Assembly (NCBI GenBank): GCA_030066015.1
Contig: JASJCL010000051.1
Coordinates: 1 to 41,681 of the forward strand
Direction of reading: 5' to 3'
From: Desulfosarcinaceae bacterium
Lineage (GTDB): Bacteria; Desulfobacterota; Desulfobacteria; Desulfobacterales; Desulfosarcinaceae
Length of the DNA: 41,681 bases
Position numbers and translations under genes: made by a program. Below, piece after piece: positions 15,898-23,495 of the stretch. Under the pieces are notes generated by a model that had not been told where the DNA came from, ran no database searches, and saw only the letters and a list, made by a program, of their open reading frames with translations. Each line of letters starts with the position of its first letter. Position 1 is the stretch's first letter.

Positions 15898-17010
15898 TTA
15901 GAGGAATTTGTCGATGGGCGTGTAGCTCAACTCAAAAGCCTCGGCCACCGCTTGGTAGGTAACTTCGCCGGCGATGACATTGGCCCCGAGTTCAATCTCC
16001 TTGTTCTCGCGCATGGCCGCCTTCCAGCCCTTGTTGGCGATCTCCACGGCGTAGGGCAAGGTGGCATTGGTCAGTGCCATGGTGGAGGTTTTGGCCACGG
16101 CACCGGGCATATTGGCCACGCAGTAGTGCACCACGTTATCGATGGTGTAGGTCGGCTCGGTGTGGGTGGTGGCCTTGGAGGTCTCGAAGCAGCCGCCTTG
16201 GTCGATCGCCACGTCCACGAGGACGGCGCCTTTCTGCATGGTCTTGAGCATCTCCCGGGTGACCAGTTTGGGGGCTTTGGCGCCAGCCACCAGCACGGCG
16301 CCCACCACCACGTCCGCCTCCTTGACCAGCTCGCGAATCTTGGCGGGGCTGGACATCAGGCAGACGCAGTTGGCCGGCATGACGTCACTGAGATACCGCA
16401 GACGGTCCAGGTTCATGTCGAGGAGATACACGGTAGCGCCCAAGCCGCAGGCCATCTTGGCCGCTTGGGTGCCCACGACGCCGCCGCCGATCACCACCAC
16501 CTTCCCGGGGTCCACGCCGGGAACGCCGCCGAGCAGAACACCGCGGCCGCCCTGGGCCATCTCCAGGTACTTGGCACCTTGTTGAATCGCCATACGGCCG
16601 GCGACCTCGCTCATGGGGGTCAGGAGCGGAAGGCTGCCGTCCGCTTTCTGAATGGTCTCGTAGGCGATGCAGACCGCGCCGGTCTCAATGAGGGCTCTCG
16701 TGAGGCGCTCCTCGGCGGCCAGGTGCAGGTAGGTGAATACGATCTGATCCTTGCGGATGAGCGCATACTCGGAGGGCTGGGGTTCCTTTACGTGCATGAC
16801 CATGTCGCTGCGGGCAAATACCGCCTCGGCGGTGTCGACGATCTCGGCGCCACTGCTCACATAGGCATCGTCGCTGAATCCGCTACCTTCTCCGGCGCTC
16901 TTCTCCACCAATAGCTGGTGCCCGTTCTGTACCATTACCTCCACCCCGGCGGGGGTCATGCAGACACGGTTCTCCTCGGTTTTGATCTCCTTCAAGATGC
17001 CTACGATCAT
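15898..17010 (-). CDS. ald: Alanine dehydrogenase
   Basis: A 370-residue enzyme, the usual length of the family, that converts L-alanine plus NAD and water to pyruvate, ammonium and NADH. The N-terminus MIVGILKEIKTEENRVCMTP holds the substrate arginine region. KEPQPSEY contains the substrate lysine area, and FTYLHLAAEERL the conserved histidine. The NAD-binding Rossmann loop is GGGVVGTQAAKMACGLGA (about residues 177-194), and the end contains TNATLPYAVEIANKG. The start at 17010 is chosen for its GGGAGGA site; a frame extension to 17091 would run into the sigma-54 promoter. It lies between its probable regulator and the alanine symporter. Confidence 0.96.
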   Translation of the reverse strand: MIVGILKEIKTEENRVCMTPAGVEVMVQNGHQLLVEKSAGEGSGFSDDAYVSSGAEIVDTAEAVFARSDMVMHVKEPQPSEYALIRKDQIVFTYLHLAAEERLTRALIETGAVCIAYETIQKADGSLPLLTPMSEVAGRMAIQQGAKYLEMAQGGRGVLLGGVPGVDPGKVVVIGGGVVGTQAAKMACGLGATVYLLDMNLDRLRYLSDVMPANCVCLMSSPAKIRELVKEADVVVGAVLVAGAKAPKLVTREMLKTMQKGAVLVDVAIDQGGCFETSKATTHTEPTYTIDNVVHYCVANMPGAVAKTSTMALTNATLPYAVEIANKGWKAAMRENKEIELGANVIAGEVTYQAVAEAFELSYTPIDKFL

Positions 17011-17075
17011 GGCCTTCCTCCCTTTCTTGTGACGATGTGTGAATTGGGGATGTGACGGTGTGACCTCATGGTAAC

Positions 17076-17090
17076 GCAAAATACCTGCCA
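17076..17090 (-). promoter_or_regulatory. Sigma-54 (-24/-12) promoter of ald
   Basis: On the minus strand TGGCAGGTATTTTGC matches the sigma-54 consensus TGGCACGNNNNTTGC at all but one fixed position, with correct GG-to-GC spacing. Transcription would start near 17064, about 54 bases before the ald ATG. The sigma-54 activator gene lies immediately upstream. Confidence 0.8.
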
Positions 17091-17158
17091 AGCGTGTTAA
17101 GCACCGTCAATGTATGGCGAAAAAGGATGTTCTGAATCCGATTCACTACTATTCAGCG

Positions 17159-17190
17159 GAAATAAGTAACTTAATATTAATAGTTATTTC
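17159..17190. promoter_or_regulatory. Candidate upstream activator site for the ald regulator
   Basis: GAAATAA (17159-17165) and TTATTTC (17184-17190) form an interrupted dyad in an AT-rich tract about 95-125 bp upstream of the predicted ald transcription start, the usual distance for an enhancer-binding protein. A second partly symmetric stretch lies near 17375-17395. The remainder of 17091-17399 shows no gene. Confidence 0.35.
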
Positions 17191-17399
17191 AATATACTTT
17201 GGTATTGTTGTTGAACTATTGGTGCAGGTGCTGCGAAGCCGTTGGAGAGAGAGTTAAGTAGCGTAGGCGGTGTCACCCTTGGGGGAGAGTTTTGGTAACA
17301 ATTGTATCCATATTGGATGAATATTGCGAGATACTTTGTGATAATTTTAGTTATTCCAATTATTTTTGTGTTTCGGTTACTAATTTTACCAATGGTTCT

Positions 17400-18998
17400 T
17401 TATGTTTCCAATCGGACATCATACTTGCGCATCTTCTTAATCAATCCCGAGTGGGAGATACCCAGTTGCTTTGCCGCCTGACGGATGGAGGGCCGCTGTT
17501 CGAGCGCCTTCGTGATCAGGCGTCGCTCCAGGGCCGCTGTTTGCGCTTTCAGGCCCTCACCGCTGAGCGCCGGGACCAATTGCGCATTTCCGGGGGGCTG
17601 CAGCCGTTGCCCCAGCTCGTGGCTAAAGAGGATGCAGGCCGCGTCGATGGTGCCCGCGTCGCAAAGGATGGCGGCTCTTTCGGCCACATTTTTCAGTTCG
17701 CGAATATTGCCCGGCCAATCGTGGGCTTTAAGTTTCGCAAGTGCGGCGGCACTGAGTCGCTGCCGGGGTTTACCAAGGCGACGGGCCAACCGGAAAAGGA
17801 AATGATTGACAAGATCGGTGAGGTCTTCCCGACGATGTCGCAACGGCGGAATGTGCAGGGGCAGGACGTTGATGCGATAAAACAGGTCCTGACGAAAGCG
17901 CCCCCCCCGTACCCGGGATTCGAGGTCGCAATTGGTCGCCGTGATGATGCGGGCGCTGAGATTTACCTCCCGAGCCGCCCCGATGCGTCGCACGGCCTTC
18001 TCCTGGAGGAGGCGCAGAACCTTGGCCTGGGCTGCCGGACTCAGTTCGGCCACTTCGTCCAAAAAAATAGTACCTTTGTGGGCGGTCTCGAAAAGGCCTA
18101 GACGCCCTTTGCGGCTGCTACCGGTGAAGCTGCCGCCCTCGTAGCCGAATAGTTCGCTTTCCAACAAGTTCTCCGGCAGGGCGGCGCAGTTCACCGGTAC
18201 GAAACTACCATTGCGTTCACTGGCCGCATGAATGGCGCGCGCGAAAAGCTCTTTGCCGGTGCCGCTCTCGCCGTAAATAGAGACGAGGGCATCCGTGGGC
18301 GCAATTTTCTGGGCGAAGGCGATGGCATTGGTGATCGCTGGCGTGCGTCCGACGATGTCGGTGAAACTGATCTGTGGTGCATCGGTGAGCGAATGCGCCA
18401 GTTTGCGGACTTCGCGCATGTCCCGGGCAAAGGCGACGGCGCCGATGATGCGGCCGTCATCATCGCGGGTGGGACGCCCGGTGAGGAAGAATTCAAACCG
18501 GCCCTGTTCGGTGATCAGATTCTGCTTCAGGTGACTGAACTCCTCTCCCTCCAGACACTTTAGCAGCAAATTCTGCGGCAGGCCCAGCTCCGCCAGGGGG
18601 CGTCCCACCACATCCCGCGCGCGACAGCCCAGGGCCTGGCAGGCGACGCGGTTGATGGTGGTCACGCGGGCATGCCGATCGATGGAGAAGACACCGTCGC
18701 TCATGTTGTCCAGCACCACCAGGAAACGCTTCTCGCGCTCCTCGTGGGGCAGGTGCTGACGGACCTCTATCTTGCGTAGACCGTTCAGGATATCCAGTCG
18801 GGCAATCAATTGATCAGTGGCGGCCAACTCCGGCCCCGCCTCAATATCCACGAAAACCAAGGCCTCGTCCGCTTCGCGAACGACCTCCATGGCGGCGATG
18901 TTGAGGCGCATGGCCGCGATTGTGTTGGAGATTTCGGCCACAATCCCAACTCGGTCCTGAAAGCGCAGCGACAGCTTGAGGTGGTTACGTTCAAGCAT
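17400..18998 (-). CDS. Sigma-54-dependent activator with ACT, PAS, AAA+ and Fis-type HTH domains (TyrR-like)
   Basis: A 532-residue regulator. An ACT-like amino-acid-sensing domain (about residues 1-78; LSLRFQDRVGIVAEI) is followed by a PAS domain (about 90-200). The AAA+ ATPase (about 212-440) has Walker A GESGTGKE at 243-250, the sigma-54 contact loop GSFTGS at 289-294 (GAFTGA in most activators) and Walker B IFLDEV at 311-316. A Fis-type helix-turn-helix (RQAAKQLGISHSGLIKKMRK) lies at the C-terminus. The domain order is that of TyrR. It sits directly upstream of ald, whose promoter has a sigma-54 signature, so it probably activates ald and the symporter in response to an amino acid. It starts 12 bp after the PAS gene. 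Confidence 0.92.
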   Translation of the reverse strand: MLERNHLKLSLRFQDRVGIVAEISNTIAAMRLNIAAMEVVREADEALVFVDIEAGPELAATDQLIARLDILNGLRKIEVRQHLPHEEREKRFLVVLDNMSDGVFSIDRHARVTTINRVACQALGCRARDVVGRPLAELGLPQNLLLKCLEGEEFSHLKQNLITEQGRFEFFLTGRPTRDDDGRIIGAVAFARDMREVRKLAHSLTDAPQISFTDIVGRTPAITNAIAFAQKIAPTDALVSIYGESGTGKELFARAIHAASERNGSFVPVNCAALPENLLESELFGYEGGSFTGSSRKGRLGLFETAHKGTIFLDEVAELSPAAQAKVLRLLQEKAVRRIGAAREVNLSARIITATNCDLESRVRGGRFRQDLFYRINVLPLHIPPLRHRREDLTDLVNHFLFRLARRLGKPRQRLSAAALAKLKAHDWPGNIRELKNVAERAAILCDAGTIDAACILFSHELGQRLQPPGNAQLVPALSGEGLKAQTAALERRLITKALEQRPSIRQAAKQLGISHSGLIKKMRKYDVRLET

Positions 18999-19009
18999 GA
19001 AAGCGCGCT

Positions 19010-19423
19010 CTAACCGACCCGCTGCTGGATCGCCAGGTAGTGCGTGATCTCTTCTCCGGCACTGCGAATGGGCACGATCTTCCAATCCATGAGGAAGGTC
19101 GAGCCATCCTTGCGGTAGTTGATGGCCTGGCCGTGAAACACTTCGCCCCGCGAAATCTCCTCTCTCAGCCGCTGGAGTACCGCAGGATCGGTGGCCTCGC
19201 CTTGGAGCACATCGGGCGACTTGCCCACCAGCTCCTGGGGTCCGTAACCCGTCATGTTGCAGAAGGCCGGGTTGACATACAGGATCGGGTATCCCGGCTC
19301 GGCACTCGTGATCATGATCCCGTTGAACGATTCGAGAAAGGACGCCTCTAGCAGCCGCCGCATGATCACCCGAAAATTTTCATCTTTGTCGAAAATGTTA
19401 AAGATATCCGACTGATACTCCAT
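19010..19423 (-). CDS. Stand-alone PAS (LOV-like) protein
   Basis: A 137-residue protein made of one PAS domain (about residues 30-135) with a short helical lead. It starts at 19423 behind GGAGGGAG. The sequence VNPAFCNMTGYGPQELVGKS and then VLQGEATDP, followed by YRKDGSTFLMDWKIVPIR, is close to flavin-binding LOV domains. The photoactive cysteine motif NCRFLQG is replaced by SPDVLQG, so it cannot form the usual flavin-cysteinyl adduct. It is followed after 12 bp by the sigma-54 activator and probably modulates or senses for it. There is no output domain. Confidence 0.8.
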   Translation of the reverse strand: MEYQSDIFNIFDKDENFRVIMRRLLEASFLESFNGIMITSAEPGYPILYVNPAFCNMTGYGPQELVGKSPDVLQGEATDPAVLQRLREEISRGEVFHGQAINYRKDGSTFLMDWKIVPIRSAGEEITHYLAIQQRVG

Positions 19424-19523
19424 TACTCCCTCCTTCGGACGCCAGGTCGGAGGTGGTGCTCGCCGACAGGCTCACCCGCAGCGGTGAACCCTGCCGGCGA
19501 AACCCCACTCCGCCTGCTGGCGC

Positions 19524-19760
19524 TTACATCCCTGCCACGGGAGGAAACAGCCCGACGCGGTCGCCTGCCGACAGGGTATCTTCAAACGCCGCCCGGCGAC
19601 CGTTCACGTAAACCAAATGAACGTCCGCTTCGGCAGCGCCGACCTTCGATAGTATCTCCCGAACCGGTGTTTGGTCGGGAACGTCGATTTCAGTGGGTTG
19701 ATGGTAGCTGCAGCCGTTCGGGTCTGAAAGGTTGGCAAAGCACTTGATATCTACTTTCAT
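19524..19760 (-). CDS. MoaD/ThiS-like ubiquitin-fold protein
   Basis: A 78-residue beta-grasp protein reads from the ATG at 19760 (GAAGAGG upstream). The frame extends to 19823 without a better signal. The core has MKVDIKCFANLSD, a mid helix (TPVREILSKVGA) and the end VGLFPPVAGM. MoaD and ThiS carry sulfur on a C-terminal Gly-Gly; here the DNA reads GGG ATG TAA, so the protein ends Gly-Met. Either the Met is removed, or this paralog has lost sulfur transfer. It is the last gene of a minus-strand stretch. The molybdopterin operon lies 18 kb away. Confidence 0.8.
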   Translation of the reverse strand: MKVDIKCFANLSDPNGCSYHQPTEIDVPDQTPVREILSKVGAAEADVHLVYVNGRRAAFEDTLSAGDRVGLFPPVAGM

Positions 19761-19901
19761 GGGTCGCCTCTTCATTGTTAGGGGTTTTTTTGAGAGCGCC
19801 GGGCGCGATGGACGTCCGATCACTCGGGACCCTAAACATAGACAACCAGCACCCCCCTCACAATGAGGGCGGAAAAGGGTTTCATTGAGGGGAAGAACCC
19901 A

Positions 19902-20702
19902 TCACTCGCGTTGACCGGGCGGCCGAAGCTTCGGCAGAGCGGCCGACGCATAACGGCGCAACAGGCGTTCGGCAAGCTGCTGCTCCCAGGAGGCGTTGTA
20001 GCGCAGAAATTCTCGCATCCCCCCCGACCAGGGGTAGTGGAACCACAAGCGCACGCCCCAGAAATCGAAGTAGGCGGTCTGGGTGACCTGCGTGCCGAGG
20101 GCAGACGCTTCCACCTGAATCGTTCCGTAGTGGAAACGCTGGCCGCATTCGGCGGCGTTCAGCAGGCGAAAATCGAGACGTCGCTCCTCCACGTTCACGG
20201 TTGTCTGCCACCGAAAGACATGGCGCGAATCGTATGTGTAGACATTCTCGTTGACGGCGCGTTGATTGGTGAACGAAAGCATCCGATGGGACGTGATGTA
20301 CTTGTTTTCCAGCAGGATGTCGGTGCTGAAATCGGTTTTGAAACGCCAATAGGTCTCCGGATCGACGGCGACTTGGTAGATCAGACGATACGCCTTCCCA
20401 CCTCGGGGGTCGGGCACCAGCTCCTGCAGATGAATGCCCTGCCCCAGATGCGTCACAGTGCGCGACGCTGCTGCGACAGCGTCCTTCCCTGCGACGCCTG
20501 CCGCACACCAGCACAACCAGATCAGCGCCCAGCAACGGACCGCCCGTCGGTGCGGCGCCGGGGGCAGCCGCCGGCCCACCGCCGCACTCCGCCGTCCGCC
20601 GGCGATTGCCAGCGGCTGCAGGCCCGGGACGCCTGGGGACGGGGATACCGGGCTGACGGGCGGTGGTTTGCGGCAGCGCGCGCGATCGGGGCGTTTTTGC
20701 AT
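19902..20702 (-). CDS. SRPBCC-fold (START-like) protein with N-terminal membrane segment
   Basis: A 266-residue protein starts at 20702 with GGAG 7 bases upstream. The first 55 residues are basic and proline-rich, followed by a hydrophobic segment (CWALIWLCWCAAGVAG, about 58-73) that looks like a late signal peptide or anchor. The rest resembles a START/SRPBCC ligand-binding fold: VDPETYWRFKTDFST, then a run of strands with YTYDSRHVFRWQTTVN and TQTAYFDFWG. The ligand is not predictable. The gene diverges from aprB across 135 bp. A true start further in cannot be excluded. Confidence 0.6.
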   Translation of the reverse strand: MQKRPDRARCRKPPPVSPVSPSPGVPGLQPLAIAGGRRSAAVGRRLPPAPHRRAVRCWALIWLCWCAAGVAGKDAVAAASRTVTHLGQGIHLQELVPDPRGGKAYRLIYQVAVDPETYWRFKTDFSTDILLENKYITSHRMLSFTNQRAVNENVYTYDSRHVFRWQTTVNVEERRLDFRLLNAAECGQRFHYGTIQVEASALGTQVTQTAYFDFWGVRLWFHYPWSGGMREFLRYNASWEQQLAERLLRRYASAALPKLRPPGQRE

Positions 20703-20837
20703 TGACAGCTCCAAGGGGCAGTCCCACCTTGTCGGTGTGCCGAAAGGCGCTTTTTGGTACGCGAACCGGCCTGCGGACGCCTTCCCGCAGACGCGACGCG
20801 TGCATTTGTTCAACCCCAAATCTGGAGGTAAACTCTC

Positions 20838-21278
20838 ATGCCAAGCTTTGTGATCGCAGAAAAATGCGATGGTTGCAAGGGTGGAGACAAGACAGCGTGC
20901 ATGTACATCTGCCCCAACGATCTGATGGTCCTGGAACCGAACGATATGAAGGCGTACAACCAGGAACCGGACCAATGTTGGGAGTGCTTCTCGTGCGTCA
21001 AAATCTGCCCGACCCAGGCGATCGAAGTCAGAGGGTACGCCGATTTCGTGCCCTTGGGCAGCAGCATCATGCCCATGATGGGAACCGAGGATGTGATGTG
21101 GACGTGCAAGTTTCGCAACGGCCTCATCAAACGCTTCAAGTTTCCCATTCGAACGACGCCGGAGGGGGCGGCCAACGCATACACCGACCTCAAAGGCAAT
21201 GATCTGGAGAGTAACCTGCTGTCCACCGAAGAGGCCGACGGGTATGAGATCCCCAGGCCGCAGGAGGTGGTCGGCTGA
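20838..21278 (+). CDS. aprB: Adenylylsulfate reductase beta subunit
   Basis: AprB is the iron-sulfur subunit that passes electrons to the FAD subunit AprA for reduction of adenosine phosphosulfate to sulfite. The 146-residue protein has both [4Fe-4S] cysteine sets (C10, C13, C21, C25 and C47, C50, C53, C57), the motif EKCDGCKGGDKTACMYICP and the tail segment (VMWTCKFRNGLIKRFKFPIR) that wraps AprA. GGAGG lies upstream of the ATG. In known sulfate reducers aprA follows aprB directly, but here a hairpin and unrelated genes follow. Either the main aprBA pair is elsewhere and this is a second copy, or the organism splits the operon. The gene looks intact. Confidence 0.93.
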   Translation: MPSFVIAEKCDGCKGGDKTACMYICPNDLMVLEPNDMKAYNQEPDQCWECFSCVKICPTQAIEVRGYADFVPLGSSIMPMMGTEDVMWTCKFRNGLIKRFKFPIRTTPEGAANAYTDLKGNDLESNLLSTEEADGYEIPRPQEVVG

Positions 21279-21318
21279 TTGTCGGCGGCGATGTCGTCGA
21301 TGATCCTCCTCCACCATC

Positions 21319-21355
21319 GGCAGGGGGGGCGTCGTTCAAGCGATCTCCCCCTGCC
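21319..21355 (+). terminator. Hairpin after aprB
   Basis: A 9-bp stem (GGCAGGGGG at 21319-21327 with CCCCCTGCC at 21347-21355) can be extended inward by a TCG/CGA pairing. It lies 40 bp after the aprB stop and is followed by a pyrimidine-rich CTCTCTCCT rather than a pure T-run. Confidence 0.6.
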
Positions 21356-21387
21356 CTCTCTCCTCACCCCCACACGCGAGACTGCCC

Positions 21388-21924
21388 ATGAACCCTCCCT
21401 ACCGCGGCCACTCCACTCCCATACATGAGACCATCGCCAACCGAACCGGCATCGGCCCGAACCAACTGGTCGGCGGCTGGCAGCAGATGCTGACCGACCT
21501 CCTCGACCAAATGGAGGCCTATCTCCGGCCGGGTCAGTTGATCACCTTCCGGGATTTGAGATCCGATGAGAAGGAGACCTTCGCCGAGCTCCTGCGCCAT
21601 TTGCAGTTGCCCGATACGGCATTCGGGCTCTTCCTGCCGCCGAGTGTGCGCAATCAGATGATGTACCTCAATCGCGGCCGTCCCATTCCCGAAGAGGCCC
21701 GACATTCGGCTGACGACGGGGTGGTGCTGCTGCGTCGCACCGATGTGAAGGACCCCTTGGTCAATGTACTGCTGGCCCGCCCGCCCCATACGGCGGCCAT
21801 TGACGTGTACAGCGAACAAGCGCTCTTGGCCGGCTACACCTATCGAACGCCCGCCGAGTGTATCGATCACCTGCAGCAGGTCGTGGATACCCACCTGAGG
21901 CCCCCTCAACCAGCGGCGGATTGA
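21388..21924 (+). CDS. Unrecognised 178-residue protein
   Basis: I do not recognise a family. The protein is soluble, without signal peptide or membrane helix. It has a helical first half (QLVGGWQQMLTDLLDQMEAYLRP) and a mixed second half with VLLRRTDVKDPLVNVLLARP. It ends one base before the next gene, so the two are almost certainly expressed and possibly act together. No strong ribosome binding site is visible before the ATG. Confidence 0.7.
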   Translation: MNPPYRGHSTPIHETIANRTGIGPNQLVGGWQQMLTDLLDQMEAYLRPGQLITFRDLRSDEKETFAELLRHLQLPDTAFGLFLPPSVRNQMMYLNRGRPIPEEARHSADDGVVLLRRTDVKDPLVNVLLARPPHTAAIDVYSEQALLAGYTYRTPAECIDHLQQVVDTHLRPPQPAAD

Positions 21925-21925
21925 G

Positions 21926-22882
21926 ATGGTGCGCCCCCCGGTCACCCTCGCCTACAGCACCCACCGCCCCGAATCCCTGCCGGCGGCCGAAGCGGAGATG
22001 GCCCGCCACGACGTGATATTCCTGGAGGAGGCGGCGCAGGCGGAGCTGACGGCCATGCTCTCAGGCGAATTGGCCGTCGAGGACTATCTGCCGCTGATGG
22101 AGAGCGAATACCCCGAATTCAGCCGCCGCAGCTGCCATCTGTTGCGGCGGTTGCACCAAAAAGGCATCGCCATCCGGCAATGCGATCCCTATATGGACCG
22201 GCTCCTTCAGATTCACGACCGCTTCGCCGCAGGCGGATCCCCATCCGAGATTCCCCCTGGGACCCCCATGGAGGCGGTTTACGGTGCTGAGAAAAACGCC
22301 ACCGCCGCCTTGCTCAATTACTATGAGGTCGCCCGCAGCGCCCCTTTCGATGCCGTTGTCGAGGCCCTGCAGCGGTTCGCTCGGTCGGACGCCGCACGCT
22401 TCCGTCTGCGCGACCGAATGCGGGCGATCGCCCTGATCGATCAGATGCCGGACAACCGCGTCTATGTGGAGGCGGGCACGATGCATCTGTGGCTGCGGCG
22501 TGAGTTGAAACGGCTGCTGGCCGATGAACGCCGCGTCGTCACCCGGCATCTTCAGTCATCGGCCGTGAAAGCGCTGACCGGCAGAACCTATCTGATGGCC
22601 CCGGGAGACCGGCTGACGGCCGTCTATCTCTTCACCCCGCAAGCGGACGACCGCCGCTGCCGACGTCTGGCGGCCCAAAGCCTCATCTACAACAAAATCG
22701 TCACCAAGGTGGAGATGACGGCCTCGGACGCCGAGCTGCCGCACTTGAAGGATGAGTGGCAGGCCATTCGACGGGTGGAACGATTGTCGCTGAGTGCCTG
22801 CCGTCGCCTGTTCAGCCATATCCGTCGGCTGCCCACGAGGCGCGCCAGGGAGGCCGTGGCCGACCTTGCGACATCAGGCTAA
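21926..22882 (+). CDS. Unrecognised 318-residue protein, possibly TraB/ChaN-like
   Basis: The ATG at 21926 follows the previous stop by one base. The protein is helical and soluble. DVIFLEEA near residue 32, RFRLRDRMRAIALID at about 154-168 and NRVYVEAGTMHLWL at about 173-186 recall the E...R-DR-M...GxxH pattern of the TraB/ChaN/EreA-like superfamily, but the match is loose. A second hydrophilic, Arg-rich domain ends the protein. It forms a pair with the upstream 178-residue gene and overlaps the convergent SRPBCC gene by 9 bp at the 3' end. Confidence 0.65.
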   Translation: MVRPPVTLAYSTHRPESLPAAEAEMARHDVIFLEEAAQAELTAMLSGELAVEDYLPLMESEYPEFSRRSCHLLRRLHQKGIAIRQCDPYMDRLLQIHDRFAAGGSPSEIPPGTPMEAVYGAEKNATAALLNYYEVARSAPFDAVVEALQRFARSDAARFRLRDRMRAIALIDQMPDNRVYVEAGTMHLWLRRELKRLLADERRVVTRHLQSSAVKALTGRTYLMAPGDRLTAVYLFTPQADDRRCRRLAAQSLIYNKIVTKVEMTASDAELPHLKDEWQAIRRVERLSLSACRRLFSHIRRLPTRRAREAVADLATSG

Positions 22883-23407
22883 GACGCGCTGGATCCGCCG
22901 CAGCGCCCACCAACAGACCACGGCATAGGGCCAGGCCCACAGGGGCACCCAGAAGATCAGACGCCGTCTGCCGTCCGGGGTGGTCGCCACCTCATGGCCC
23001 GTGGCCGTTATGCCGCCCACACGCCAGTCCCAGCTGCACAGATGGCAGTAGGCAGTGACCGTGAAGGGCAGCCAGATACCGACAACCGTCTGTACCCGTC
23101 CGCGGACACCGGCATGGATGACGCGCCGCTGACAGCGTACCGCTTTAAGGGATGGCCCCCAGAGGGGCCATTGCTGCGTGTCGGTGATGAGGGTCCAGAT
23201 CCGCTCCACATCGGCGGTATAGTCACGCCAAACGCCGATCCAGCGCGTGTGCTGGTTGCCGTCGCGCGGGCGGACCGCGACGATGAGGGGACCGATCTGC
23301 ATAGTGCCTGTCATACCAGAAGAGAGACCCTGCGGACACCTCAATCCGGCAACACGTCCCCCGCAATCCCCCATCCGGGGACAGATCTGCGCAGACGGGT
23401 GCGCCAT
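22874..23407 (-). CDS. SRPBCC-fold protein (polyketide cyclase/dehydrase-like)
   Basis: A 177-residue protein is read from an ATG at 23407, which has AAGGGAG six bases upstream. Later ATGs (23314, 23302) would remove about 31-35 poorly structured residues and are possible. The body (residues about 50-165) has the SRPBCC pattern: DYTADVERIWTLITDTQQWP, GVRGRVQTVVGIWLPFTV, then DWRVGGITATGHEVA. The C-terminus (FWVPLWAWPYAVVCWWALRRIQRVL) is hydrophobic and may touch the membrane. Ligand unknown. It diverges from the alcohol dehydrogenase gene. Confidence 0.65.
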   Translation of the reverse strand: MAHPSAQICPRMGDCGGRVAGLRCPQGLSSGMTGTMQIGPLIVAVRPRDGNQHTRWIGVWRDYTADVERIWTLITDTQQWPLWGPSLKAVRCQRRVIHAGVRGRVQTVVGIWLPFTVTAYCHLCSWDWRVGGITATGHEVATTPDGRRRLIFWVPLWAWPYAVVCWWALRRIQRVLA

Positions 23408-23418
23408 CCACATCTCCC

Positions 23419-23448
23419 TTGCGCGTTCATTGAAGGTAACCGTATACT
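23419..23448 (+). promoter_or_regulatory. Candidate promoter of the alcohol dehydrogenase gene
   Basis: TTGCGC (23419-23424), 18 bases, then TATACT (23443-23448), which matches the -10 consensus at five of six positions. It lies about 50 bp upstream of the start codon. The -35 match is weak. Confidence 0.35.
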
Positions 23449-23495
23449 GACAGCAACCCCATCCTGTTTGAATGCCACATCCGAGGCGACGCCGT

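Noticed and set aside
15862-16914. Plus-strand frame of 350 residues opposite ald
   Set aside because: It is His/Gly-rich shadow translation of alanine dehydrogenase on the other strand.
20703-21317. N-terminal extension of the SRPBCC gene across aprB
   Set aside because: The frame stays open upstream, but this part is antisense to aprB; the ATG at 20702 has a good ribosome binding site.
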